From contig OZ005700.1 in the NCBI GenBank assembly GCA_963930775.1, positions 1,939,476-2,003,475 of the forward strand: a stretch of 64,000 bases of DNA, written 5' to 3'. Made by a program: the position numbers and the translations under genes. The notes under the pieces were generated by a model. It was not told the origin of the DNA. It made no database searches and worked only from the letters and a program-made list of their open reading frames with translations. Each line of letters opens with the position of its first letter. Positions within the stretch are counted from its first letter, which is position 1. The stretch is from Cliona cf. orientalis (taxonomy: Eukaryota > Porifera > Demospongiae > Clionaida > Clionaidae). Positions 30,539-43,116 of this stretch are shown here, one piece after another.

Positions 30539-33500
30539 GTTCAATCTCACCTTCTTCTAGAGCTTGGTGTATCATCAAAATCCATCTCCAATTCGTCATC
30601 TCCCTCGCTGCCCGACTGGGCACTACTCTCGAGGGCGGAGTCTTCTTCGTGGCTCCCATCAGCACCGTAGCCAGTTGACGGCCTCTGCCTCCCCCACGGC
30701 TTGTCCAGCTTGATCTTCTTCTTCACGGGGCTGACGGGGCTGACAGTCTTTGGGGGCAGCTGAAAGCCCTCCATCAATTGATCATCATCCTCATCTTCAA
30801 GGTCACTGTCGAACTTGAGCTCAATCGGAAGAGAGCCTTTGTAGCCACCAGATTTCGTCGGGTGGATATCAATCATCTGTTTAAAAAAGGGTAGAAATGA
30901 TCACCAGGGATTAATAGAGGAATGTAGTACTAATAATATATTATAGGGAATGATAGGTACGTAGCTAAGCTCAGTGATTCCAGGAAGTGGCACAGTGGCC
31001 CCTGAACGCGTACACAATGTATCACAATGACAATAGATATAGCAACAAGAGAGAATATTATTCATTAATACAAGACAAGTAAGTAAATGATGAATGACAA
31101 CAGGTGGGAAATACCCATGCAGCATTCTTGCCACTTAGCAAATAAATCACCGTTACATTGCTAAGTGGGCTTTAGTTGCGGCATTACTATAATATTCGGG
31201 ACTGACTGGAGAATAGAAGCCTCTACAACTATTCACTTTACTTGACCATTCCCTACATGTCAGCAGTAGCTAGCTATAGCTACCTAGTTAGCGCTTGTCT
31301 GTGGGCAGGCTAGGAATGCCACGGACGTGCCAGGACACAAGGGAAATTTAACACACACACACAGACACACAAATGCATCCTTTCACATGCCCCTTTATGG
31401 TCAACGGATCCCCTATGGTACAGGTCACTGAAATTACACTTCCATACTTAGACGTCATCTAATTCGATTATGAGAGCATTTTATTGGGATTTTACTGGTA
31501 TACAAACACACTGCAGTGATCTTTGTATACATAATACATGTACATGTATGTACATGACAAATCACATAATAAGCATTCCATACGAATAAATAAGAGTTTT
31601 CTGCACGACTATGTAAATACAGTCCCTCAACCTCTCTAAATCTCTCTCCCTCCCCTCCTCTCTCTCTCCCCCTTACCTCTCACTACACTCACCTTATGAG
31701 TCTTCTTGAGATGCCAGACTAGCCCGGTGCGGCATTGGAAGCGTTTCTCGCACAGCTCACAGTTGAACTCGGGAGGGTTGGACTTCATACAGCGCACAAA
31801 GTGATACTTCATCCCATTCACGGTCGTACACTTGAACTCACATTCCTGAAAATGAAGGAGGGAGGGAGGAAGGGAGGGTGAGAGGGGGAGAGAGAGAGAT
31901 CTAGAATAAGCTACGTACATACAAGTGCTCACCGTTGTTTAAGAACGTCTATGAACACTAACAGAAAATTACGAACTACATAACGTGATAAAGTGCCACA
32001 CTCAACCATAACAACACTGACCCATACACACGCTACTAAAGAACAAAACACACCCTATTCATAACCAAACTTAAGTCAATGTTGGTTAATATGAAAGGCC
32101 TATTTAAGAAGAAAGTATCCCCAACACTGCCCTACCCACTCTAAAATAGGGCAAAGATCACATAATATTAAGAGGCTAGAGACAAAAAAAATCCCTGGTT
32201 AATTAGAATCAAAAACAGTACAATTTCCCCCTAAGTAGTTGTATAATATTATACAACTGAAAAAATGCCACAGGTACTTACACTGAAGTTAGGGCACTTG
32301 ATGGTAGCGTTGTCCTTCATCTCCTGGCGCCAGAGAGGGAGGTAGAACTTGTACTTATCCTGCAGGAGAGCATTCTGCTCAAGACACAGACAAACAAAAC
32401 ACACAATCATAACAGCTGCACCACCCTCTCTATAGACATGCACATGTATAGCTAATAAGAAATACTGAGAAAGGAGGCTCTCTAGAGGAGGGGAAGGGAG
32501 GGGGGAGGGAGAGGAAGGGAGATAGATAGAAAGAAGGCAGGGAGGGAGGGAGACAGATACAGTGAGTGAGTGAGGAAGAGAATGAGGAAGGGAGTGAGGG
32601 AGGGAGGGAGGGAGGGAGGGAGAGGAGGAGAGGGAGAGAGAGACAAAGAGGGGCAGATTTTGAAAATGAAAGTGTGGGTATCAAACAAGCACAATAATTA
32701 TTGTGGTTCTAATTGATGACACATGCCTTATCTGTATCTATAGTGATAATGCGAGTGACTCACAGGATACTCAATAGAGGGGATGGTGATGTAGCGACCG
32801 CCTTTCTTCTTTATCTCGCCACTACCATCAGCCTTTGGCTGCTTGCAAGCTGGCTTCAGTGAGGGAGACAGAAGTGGGGACTTCTTTGGCGATGGGTGAA
32901 TTATCAGAGGCTCCTCAATTAGCTCTGGAAGAGGGGGAGGGGGTGTGGCCACCTTTTTCGGCAGTATGATGGCTGGCTGCTGCAGCTTCACCTCGAAAAA
33001 AGGAACTTGTTCCCTGGAGACGGGCGCAACAGTGGGTGACATCTTCTGCTTAGGGGGTGTGGTTTTGAGGGTGGGGCTAGGAAGGGAGCTCTTTTGTGAC
33101 GTAGCTGTGACGTTGGTGGACTTTGAACCATGGACACCTCCTCCTTTAGTGACTGCACCTGGTGAAGAGGTGCCTTTACCGCTGCGGGCGTTTGTAGGAG
33201 TTGCGGCCTTCTTAGGGGGCGTAGTGTTGTGGTGGGTGGAGCCTTGGGGTGTGGTCTTGTGCGGTGAGGCGGAAGGAGGCTTCTGGTAGGTCTGCTTGAG
33301 TGGAGGTAGGTTGTTTGCGATGTGGATTGCACTCATCGTTGTCAAGGCAGCACTGCGCTGAGGCCTTGCTGTGCTCTCACTCTTCACGACAGTATTGAAA
33401 GCAATCAACATTAAAAGTTTTATGCAAACAAAAATTAATGCTATAATATTATACCTTAATATCCTCGGGAGTCGATTCATTGGAATGGAAACTGGCATTG

Positions 33501-34014
33501 TGGTAGTTGAGGCCGGTCCTACTCTCATACGATCTGTTGCACTGGATGCACTTGAACTCGGGAGACTTGCCAGCACAGCGAATAAAGTGGTAGTTCATCC
33601 CTCCAACGCTACCACACTTAAAGCCACAGCGCTATACGTGATGTGTGTGCAGGATTAGGGATGGGGGGGGGGGAGAAGAGAAGAGGAGGTAAATATTTGA
33701 AAAGAAGTTAGGGAGGTGGATTGACGTACGTCATAGTTGGGACATTTCAGCAGCAGTTTCTTGTTTCGTTTGAGGGCCGCCTTCCATTTGGCCTTCAGTG
33801 CAGACAACCTCTCCTGCAATGAAAAAGATGAACATACCAATATTGGTACCAATTTGAGCTGAGCATGTATATACACATGTACATGCAGCTTAATAGCTAC
33901 ACAATATACATGTACATGTAGTACATTTTTAAAAGTTTTAATGGATGATGCAATTACCTCAAAATCTTCAGATGTGTCTTCTTCATCTGGACTACTTGTC
34001 TCATACTCAGCCAT
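20830..34014 (-). CDS. GTF3C2: ZNF512-like zinc fingers fused to TFIIIC110 (GTF3C2) WD40 domain
   Basis: TFIIIC binds the internal A/B-box promoters of tRNA genes and recruits Pol III. Twenty-three exons join with consistent phase to 2487 residues: 34014-33958, 33813-33730, 33631-33455, 33381-32764, 32374-32282, 31845-31693, 30876-30551, 29986-29929, 29829-26794, 26471-26331, 26252-26154, 25938-25570, 25264-25094, 24921-24578, 24411-24132, 23902-23592, 23260-23019, 22755-22585, 22500-22429, 21940-21765, 21565-21422, 21313-21071 and 20928-20830. Four paired fingers (C2HC or C2H2 plus C2H2) resemble ZNF512, e.g. MKYHWQRCGK then CPECDKTFQSEAGLSYH. The 3-kb exon is low complexity with an AT-hook (RRPGRPRKD). 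The C-terminus has GGPVWAMDW, LGVLALACSDG, FGQCLCIDWFP, AAGYYNG and TLWDIRQPF of GTF3C2. The exon-8 acceptor at 29987 was chosen because a nearer AG breaks the frame. Confidence 0.85.
22009..22337. mobile_element. Non-autonomous hAT-like transposon (MITE)
   Basis: A 329-bp element begins TAGTAATGGGC and ends GCCCATTACTA, perfect 11-bp terminal inverted repeats. Both sides carry the same 8-bp duplication, ATCCAGAT (22001-22008 and 22338-22345). The interior is rich in ATACCGTGATACCG motifs near both ends. There is no coding capacity. An 8-bp duplication with short TA-starting inverted repeats is characteristic of the hAT superfamily. It lies between exons coding for WD40 repeats of the TFIIIC gene. 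Confidence 0.92.
22771..22820. repeat. (GA)n microsatellite
   Basis: A run of about 50 bp of GA sits just upstream of the exon starting at 22755 (minus strand), so it is a CT run in the transcript's polypyrimidine tract region. Confidence 0.95.
30078..30457. mobile_element. Pogo/Tigger-like MITE with TA target site
   Basis: The element starts CAGTCCGAATCTTGATTATC and ends with the inverse of CAGTCCAATCTTGATTATCC, flanked by TA on both sides (30076-30077 and 30458-30459). It is 380 bp without coding capacity. CAGT-starting inverted repeats with CTTGATTATC-type sequence and a TA duplication fit the pogo branch of Tc1/mariner. It occupies most of the intron between exons 7 and 8 of the zinc-finger/TFIIIC gene. 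Confidence 0.85.
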
Positions 34015-35235
34015 GATGGTGCAGGTGGTGGTAGAAGCTTTGTCCCGGGGGAGCCAGCAAAACTGCGGGGGAAACAGAGTCGGTCAAAAAGAGGGAAAGG
34101 AAGAAGGAAGTAAGAGGAAGAGGTATTAAACGACAAAGATCAATCATCCCATGCCCACTCAGCAGAGCACGAGTGGCTGTGACTAATCTTTGTGAATTGG
34201 CGGTCAGTGTTTTTGGTAGGCCATTTCTGTTTGCGCACTACCGAAAAAAAAAAGCATTTTTGTGTGTGTGTGGGACTGAAAAGCCATTCAAGAAATAAAA
34301 ATCTAGGGAGATTAACTGAATTTTAGCCATTTCCTTCCACAACACAATCACATACTATCCTCAAAGCCACATCAAGATTTGCATAATTTTCAGATGAGGA
34401 GAGGGCCAGTGGAAACATCTGAGGTGGCCCCTATCATCAGCTACTATCAATTAAACCACACTCTTATGTACAGGCACACTCGCCCACTTGCCCAATGTCA
34501 ACTACATGTAGCCCATACAACCTCTTAATAGTGTTTCACTTTTTATGGCTTAATTACAAAAACGATGCTAAAAGACAAACAATAAAAGCACTTAAATACT
34601 CGGGATTGCATATATGGCACAATCAATAGTATTTAGTACGATCCATACTAACATTCATTGAACCCTGACCTGGATAATCATTAGATTGCACAACACCCCC
34701 ACCAAGATGAACATTTTTTTCCCCATTTACATGTACTATGGTCTGGGTAGCTTTATTTCTTCATCTCCCTTCTTCATCCACCCAGATTCAGTCCCAGTCG
34801 GGGTCTAACGCACACTTACGAACGGATGAGCAAATAAAAACCGCCCAACAATGCCCTCCGAGACGGAGGAAGAAACGTACGCTTCCCCCCTCCGGGAAAT
34901 GGGTTTGATCAACGCTGAAGAGAAAATATCGTCGCGCGATTTGCGCGGTTTTTTCGCCCAGAAGAAAACAATCATCTTAGTGAATCGGCTGCGAGAGAGC
35001 AAGGGGCGATCTGTGAGGGAGAAAAGTGGAAATTTTCAAGATCACTGAACTTACCCCAAAACCACCGACTTCTTGTTTCGCACGATCGATCCTGTGAATA
35101 AACAGGAAATTAATGAATAGTATACGGACAATGGGTGATTAGTATACGATGGGCGGTGCTTTGATGTAGCTAGTGAGGTGACCGCAAAGTCACAGGCGGT
35201 GAAGAAGAGATACGGGAAGCTATAACTCGGCCAAC
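34015..35235. promoter_or_regulatory. Divergent 5' region between TFIIIC-type gene and VPS9 gene
   Basis: This 1.2-kb region holds both promoters. On the minus strand a likely first exon ends at the donor at 34820 and splices to the acceptor at 34062, just ahead of the start codon at 34014. That exon stays open in frame back to an ATG at 35002, so either a 5' untranslated exon or an N-terminal extension of about 82 residues is possible. The interval 34063-34800 shows no other feature. Confidence 0.5.
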
Positions 35236-38200
35236 ATGAGTTCCTTGGAGCCAGAAAGCTGTGATTTTCTTAGGCAGGGACTGGAGGAGGTGAGGAGATG
35301 ATTTCCAAGCGAGAGGAGGCGGAGGAAAGTGCGAAATTAGCGCGCCAAAGCTTTAGTCATGAGTTCTGTGGGTTCTGTTTATTAGGCAAGTATTTATCAA
35401 CACGGAAAACGGGGTCTTCTTGCCTTTCTGAATGGAGAAACACTTACAAAACTTCAAAAGTGTACACAAACTTAGGTTCAGTCCCTCCCTCCCTCCCTCC
35501 TCTCATCACACACACTCACCCACACACATATGCATATTCACATGACCTGCAGCCCGGCATGTTTGAGAAGCATTGCAGTAAATTTGCAGACCGTATGAGG
35601 CACTCCTCTTCGTTTGAACTAGTCCAGAGGATCAAGAGCTTCATCAATGAGTTTGTTGGGGTTCAAAGTTCAGATTCTGCTGAGCAGTCGTCTCAGATGG
35701 TCAGGAGCTTTGTGGAGGTACATACATAAGCACATATTGCTTTAGATATTAAAGGAGAGAAGACCAGTGAGGGACCATGGGAATAAAAATGAATCAGGTA
35801 TAATTATGGATGCATGCGATATGTCCCATCTAGTGATAATTATTACCACTTTTCACTGTTTCAGAGCTGGATTTTTGTACTGTAATGTGTTAAGTGGTGG
35901 GAATTGAGGCCATCATGATGTTAAGAAGAAGAGTATTTGCTAATTAATTCTTTGTGTATAGTTTGAGCCTCTGTGAAGTGCATGATAAGTAAAGCATCTG
36001 AACTTATTATCAAAGTAATTCACGCTCCCTCCCCCTCCAAAAAGGAAATGGCGATGTCACTGAGGGAGCACCCTCTCTGGAAGGATGATGGAGAGGAGGA
36101 CTTCAACTGGGCAGTCGAGGCACTCGAAAAGTACATAATAGTTATGATATGAGTGCAGTAGTAGTTGTTGCTATATATAAGGCTTTACTAGGCCAGATTA
36201 TGTGAATGAGTAGTTTCTCTATTCAATAATTGTTTGTCTCTCTCTTTTCAAAGGTACCTGATGTCCAAGTTGTATAAAGTCACCTTCTACCTGCCAAGTA
36301 CCAGTGACAGTGAAGATGTAAGCAACCAACAACTCATTGTTGCACTTAGAACATAATTATCATGATTATTAATTTTACTAGGATGATAAGTTCTATCATC
36401 GTGTAAGAGTACTGCAGTTTCTCAAACCAGAGCACTTTGACCTTCCAGAACGGTAAGTATATATAGTGTATATACATGAGGATCATTTTGTTTTGTTCTA
36501 TGCAGGCCATTGAACCGCGTAGCTACTGAAATGGCTGCTGATGGTGAGTGTCGTATTCAACTGCAGGGGCTTAGGATCTATTAAAGTCCTTATAATTTCT
36601 GATCAGAAGGTTAAAACTTTCCTCTTCATTTCTCTATAGAGCTGGCTAGAATTGATGATGAAAAGTTGAAGTCGCCACGAGAGAAGCTCACCTGCATCCT
36701 AAACTGCATTGCCATGCTGTCCAGTATCCTTATGACAACGCATGGTACAGGGTCGGCAGTGTACATCGGTAATGGTCGTCAAAATTATAAGCATTTATGT
36801 ATCAATAGTATAGCACATGTTTCCCTGAGGATCATTTAGCTGTCGACCCTTAACCAACTACTCTACTCTCAAGATCTCTTGAAGCATTATGGTGAAGAAC
36901 AAGGGACAGGTAGGCACCACAATCATAGATTATATATTCCCCTCCCCTATGCCGCAATACACGCTCACATCTATCTGATTCAATCCCTCCCTCCCTCTCT
37001 CTTCCCTCTCTCTCTTTTGGACAATCATACCCCTAGGTGCTGATGATTTGCTCCCCTACCTCATCTACACCATTCTCCTTCTCTCCCCAGAGCACATACA
37101 CTCCAACCTAAGGTAACCATGTACATTTATATACGTATACAACAGAATCTGTAGTGTATTGATATGATTCTTACACAATATCATGCATTGATCCATCACC
37201 ATATTCAGAGTGAGGTCTACATGGAAGCATTGCCAACTAAGGCATGATTCCGTATTTAATACCAGTCCCATCGATGACCGTACTTCCCCCCCAGACCCAG
37301 TCGGCTTTGTTGACTTGCTGCTTTATCATGCATGATGCTCCATCCAGTTCACACTGTGTGCTATCTCATAACAATTGTATCATGCCATGCCAAGGTCACT
37401 TGGTTAGCTTCTTATACTAAGCCAGGGCTATGGAAAATAATACTACGCTACGTTATATATTATGTATCTATAGATGACTAACTAAACACTTTAATTCGCA
37501 CACGTTTTCTTTTCTGCAAAAGGTCGTTGCTATTGTAGTCATGCACTCCACGTCCTCACCATGTGCGATGCGATCATAGTGATACAGTGCGCTGCTTCAA
37601 GTATATGTATCAAACGATTTTATGTGATATAATATAGCAACTTCTATCTATGAGTGCATGACATATTCTGGGAAAACTGTAGTCATACAGTGGAGTTTGC
37701 ATTCATGCCTCATGTTATTTTATCCATTCAGTAAGAAAGCTCAATCCTCTACGGTACAGTGCCACGTCTTTGTGTGAAAGCTTAATCAGCTCTATATCTT
37801 GCACCCTGTGCCATAACATTTCGTTAGATCTAGATCAGATCAACTCTTTTCTGAATCCTTACATGCTGCTGCCTGCCACGTGTTCTATTAACTTGAGGGT
37901 TTGCATGTATAGCCCAGGCCAGGCCAGTGACTCTTGCAGATGTTCCTTTTTTGTGCCCTGCCACCTGCATGTACAGTATAGCAATAGGCCTAGTCAACAC
38001 TGCCTGCACCACAAACTGACCAAAATTGATCAACACATTGAATTGACTGCATCCTGTCCACATGCTCTATCTCCCCAATCAACATGCTACAATTTAATAC
38101 TTACATGTATCCAACTTGAGCCTGGCTACTCTCTCTAAAACCACACTGTCTAAACCAAATATGTCTATGGACCAGAGTGCATTGGTTGTTAGGGCTTCCT

Positions 38201-38877
38201 ATCCTCTGAATGGAGGGTGGTAAGTGCTCTGGTGAACAGCTATCTTATACATACCCTCTCTCTCTACAGTATATACCACCATTGCTCCCCCCCCCCCCCC
38301 CCCCCCCCCATGGTTGGCTTCCTTGGCCTGGTGCATGCTGCTCCTGTTGATACAGTGGAGGCGCTCTGTGGTCACCCGCTAGACATCATGGCTGCACCTC
38401 ACTCCTAGATTACTCAATTGTGGCCAACTTTAATTTTTAAATTATCTTGCCCTGGCCCTGTATGTATGTACATGTAGGGGTGTAATATTAGAGCTATAAT
38501 TATACATGTTTGATTTTATATAATGTAACGTGACATGCTGTGGTTGGTAATGGTATTTGATTTGCATGGTGCATGTGCACACTTTTAGTGGGGTGGATGA
38601 ATCGTTTGATGTTGGTGAGGTCGGATGACTGCTCTCGCTCCGCACTCACCCACAGTGCACACGTGGTACACGCACGCAGACTGACAGACACACACACACA
38701 CTATGCACATTACGTACATGTACGTCTATATAGTACCCGTTGGTTCTAGGTACTGGGCTATGTTATGAATTCCTCAAATGTATGATCATACACATTGATT
38801 AATACAAGTTAATCAACATAATAGTGTACATGTACACGTAGATATGCATTCTTAACATATCTATACAAATTCTCTCT

Positions 38878-38946
<69 letters not shown>

Positions 38947-41900
38947 CATCACATACACTCGTGCTCAGGTATATCAGTCGTTTTCGTAGGGAGTCCCAGA
39001 TGGCTAGTGAGGCTGCTTACTACTTCACTCAAATGGTAAGGCTCTGTGAATGCTTAAAATAATATCCTACTGAAAATGGTATAGAAAGTGATTACCCCTA
39101 ATTTACGTGGTTAACAAGGCATTAATTATAGGAGTTGAGGCAATTTCACCTTGGCATCCTTGGAATCTCATTCATAATGACTGTGTCACTGTTGAAGCAC
39201 AGTTCCCCTCCCTCCCTCCCTCCCTCCCTCCCTCCCTCCCTTTCATATATCCTCAACCTCTTAGATTTATCAATAGTGTCCTGTTGTTGAGTAGTGGACT
39301 ATAGTATTTGTTTCTGTCTTGCTCCTCTGCTAATTATGGTTACATGATTGTTGTATATCTACCTCTGACTGTACATTTTGATAACTTTCGCTCCTGTCAG
39401 AATGCAACACCTTTTCCTGGTTATTCAACAAATCAGTCAACAAGATTGAGTGCACTGGGATTTAGTAGGTTGACCTACTGAGCATGCTCAGTTGGGGACT
39501 ATGGGATGGTGTCAATGTGTCGTTAATTACCACCTGTGCCTGGCTAGAATTCCTTGCTATCAGAGGGTGGGCCCATTTATGGAGAAGTTCATGCCTTATG
39601 AACGCATAACTGATCACAAAAGTATGCCAAAATCTCATAAGAATGCCAAAGTTTTCCTATGTGAGGTCCCCACATTATGGTGGCCATGAGAGCATACTTA
39701 GTGAATGTCTGTCTCTCTGCTCCTGTAGTCAGTCAAATCACTACTCTCAGCTCTCCCTTAGAAATGATTCACTTATTTGTGATTCTGTACTCCTCTCTAT
39801 GAGACTATGACAGAATTATATATAGCTGAGGCGTCATGCCTAATGCATATGTCATGTTCAGATTAATTCAGGAGCATTATAAATTATGCTTTTTAAGGAT
39901 TGGCTGCAGTGTATGGTCAGCTACTAAGAGGCCACTTAGATAGCCTATCACAGTTTGAACAAAATTGTTAGGTATCTAGCTTCCAAACTGTCATGGCCAC
40001 TGCTGTTGTTTGGTGGGAAGCTCCCATGCAGTGTGGCTAGACCAATCTCCTGGTTCTCACCCAGTTGTTATCAACACCCTTGATTGGTGTGTTAAGAGCT
40101 AGAGGGTGTTAGTGCATGACCCATCCCATGATAAGTAGAGATAGCTAGCCAGCCTCTCCCCAGACCCATTCCAGATTTTCACTGCTGATTGAATGATGAA
40201 AAAGGCTGGGAATGGGCCTGGGAAAGAGGCTATGAGGAAGTCCTCTTGCTGATATTTGCTGTAAGCCATTAAATAATTTGCAGGGAGCACCTATTCTTGG
40301 AAATGGGCAGTGCCGAGTAGAAATTTCTGAGGAATGGGGAAGTTGTGTTGAGTACTTTGGGTAAAAACCTTGCATACTTGTGGCAAGAGTGTACCACTTG
40401 TTCACTACCATTGTATAAAACTACTATCAGCTTGTGTTTATTTCCAACCTTGATCTGTGGACTATACTCGTGATATTATGATCGATATAAGCTACATAGA
40501 GCAGGGCCAGCCCGTAACTAACTAAGGATGCCTCCTCTAATAAGAGGGAAATGTACTCTTGCTTCCAATCAAAAACATATTCCTTATGTTAGTTATCCTG
40601 ATCTGTAGCTGACTGTAGTGAAATGAGTAACAATTAATCTTTTTTCCCCGTATCCCCCCCAACAGGAAAGCGCTGTGATGTTTATCCTTGAAGCTAATCA
40701 CAAAAACCTCTCAATTTCTGAGGAAGAATTCAAACAGTGAGTTCCACTTAATGCTCAATCCACTTTTGTCTGGACAGTGCTTTTGTTGTAAAATGATTTA
40801 TGTTCCCAGACTGCGCAGTGTCCCATGCAATTCCAGTATTGGTAGCGATACAAATTTTTATCCACTGTCACTATCTGTTTCCAATTTGTAGAAGGGTTTA
40901 GTATTAATTCTTGCGACTACATACTTTACGAGTGAATGGTTGAATGGGCAGACAGAATTCCTTCTAGCAAGTTTGATGTAAGAAGCAATGACGTGAATGT
41001 AAACAGCGAGTAGATTTTGTAGTGAAACAGAGCAAAGAGACTTCTTGTTTCAGTACCAAAATGCATTTCTTCTGGTTAGTTTAGGGATTTCATCATCCCT
41101 TTACAGTATAATATTAATTTTAGTGGATTTGCAAAGAGGGAAGGAATTTGGTAGCATCGTGAGAGAGCATGGATCCTTTCATAGCTGTATCCATGCATCC
41201 TTGCATCTTGCACTGTGCATTAAAGAGGGACAGAGAGAGACTGAGACTAAAACTGAAACCATTAATTTACTATAAAATTAATGGTGGAAGAGAAGGTGTG
41301 ATTCTTTCTAATCATCACAATAGTGTGGGAGGCCTTTTTCCTGTTCTTGCATGTTAATTGAAACTAATCTGTCAGTTCCATGCACCAGCTAGTGGTGACA
41401 ATCCAATATTAGCCTGGGACCCTCTTTTCATACTGCTGCTTCTAAATATCAATTTTTAAACCTTTGAGGTGTTCACTTGCCACCATAATCAAGTAGTCAG
41501 CTTCCTAATTACTAGACTAGCCTAGCTGGCCTGCAGGTGCACTTATCACTCACTTGAGCTACAAACAAGCTGAGTAGTTTTAGTAAATACCCAATTTTCA
41601 AGGGGAGGTTTGGGCTTTAGGCTCAGACTCTTTTGCTTTCTCTGGTGGTAGCTTTTGCGTGCACCAGGTGGTGGATTGTCCCATGGTCTATCTTGGGTGT
41701 GTAGTATTTGAGGACAGGGTACAGATAGATTTGTAGTTTGATGTATGATCAGGTGGCCTGGCCCATCTGCTAGGTAAGTGTGTTTGTCTTGGAAAATTAT
41801 TGAGGTAGGACAGGTGAAAATAACATTTTAAGAGCAGAGGGTGGAGGGTAATGAGGGTACAATGAGGTCTGCACAACAGCTCAATGGGGGTACTGGTGGG

Positions 41901-43080
41901 TAAAAGTTTAAAAATCTCATCTATTAGCATACCTGACAATTAGCTTGGTTATGTTTATTCTGTAGCATAGCTGTAGGTAGCTGCTACCTAAACAAGCCTC
42001 TTCCTGTGGGCTATTGAACTTTGATGGTAGATGATGCTCAATAAGTCCACAGCTATGGAAATGACAGACTATTTTCCTAGTATGATCTATATAGCACTGT
42101 AGCTGCAGTATTGTTGCTTAATCCAGTTAGTGATACAAGGCCATCCCTGATTACCTCCTTTCAGTTAGTGAGTAACCATGTAGCTTCACATGGGAAAACT
42201 TGTCCCCTAACTCCATACCTGGTCTCTGACTCCATACCATGTCCCTTGTCCCTTTAATTCTTTGTATGGAGAGGTTTGGGTCCTGGTATACAACTCTGCC
42301 CACTGATAAAAGAAGCTCAAATCATCTTTTAGCTACACTCCTTATCTTCATGTATAGCTACAAAGCCTGAACAGGGCTATAATGGGCAGATATCCTTATG
42401 CGTGTATAATAATATTATGATGCTAGCTCTGGTAGCTAATTCTGCGCATTCACCAGATCTTAAGAGGTGACCCCTTATTTAGTGTGGTTCTATTTTTGGC
42501 TTCTTCTTGTGGTTTGAACAAAGTGCTTGACATCTGAATACTTGTGCCATGCTGCCCTGTGTGGGTGGGTGGGTGGGTGGGTATAAGGTAACTCAGGTGA
42601 TCATAATCACCCCACTTGAACTTCAAGTATGTAAGCTTCTTTCTATTCTCTTACCCTATGCTGAGCCCAGAGACTATACTATTATATGCACTACCTGGCA
42701 GGGGGTGGTAGATACATACCATACCTTGCTGTCTGGCCAACTTGTATGACATTGTTGTACCAAGCCTTTTTTCTTTCTGGCTAGGCCATTGGCTAGACCC
42801 TCCCTGGCTTTTGGCCTTTAGTGGGGCAATTGGCTGCACCTACATGTTAACCCTGCCAATAGACTTTTGATTTCAAGTTTACCAATTTGGAAACTGACCA
42901 TTAATACTATGCCAAACTTGACAGTGGGAAGTAATTAGAAGATGCCGTTGAGTCTGGGAGCTCATTTGTGACGACTGACCAACTTTTTTTGTTGGCCTAC
43001 TGTTCATGATTAGCTGTGGATAACTGCCACTTGACCTTTCTGACCTCTCTCATACATATTCTCTCTCTCTTCTATCTCTT

Positions 43081-43116
<36 letters not shown>

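Noticed and set aside
30547..30876. A separate zinc-finger gene ending at the TGA at 30547
   Set aside because: The codon overlaps a strong donor (AAG|GTGAGA), and using the acceptor at 29987 gives a phase-correct exon continuing into the 3-kb exon. A single gene explains all exons.
34851..35048. Plus-strand 65-codon frame near the VPS9 promoter
   Set aside because: No domain, no splice linkage to the VPS9 start, and it overlaps a more plausible minus-strand 5' exon.
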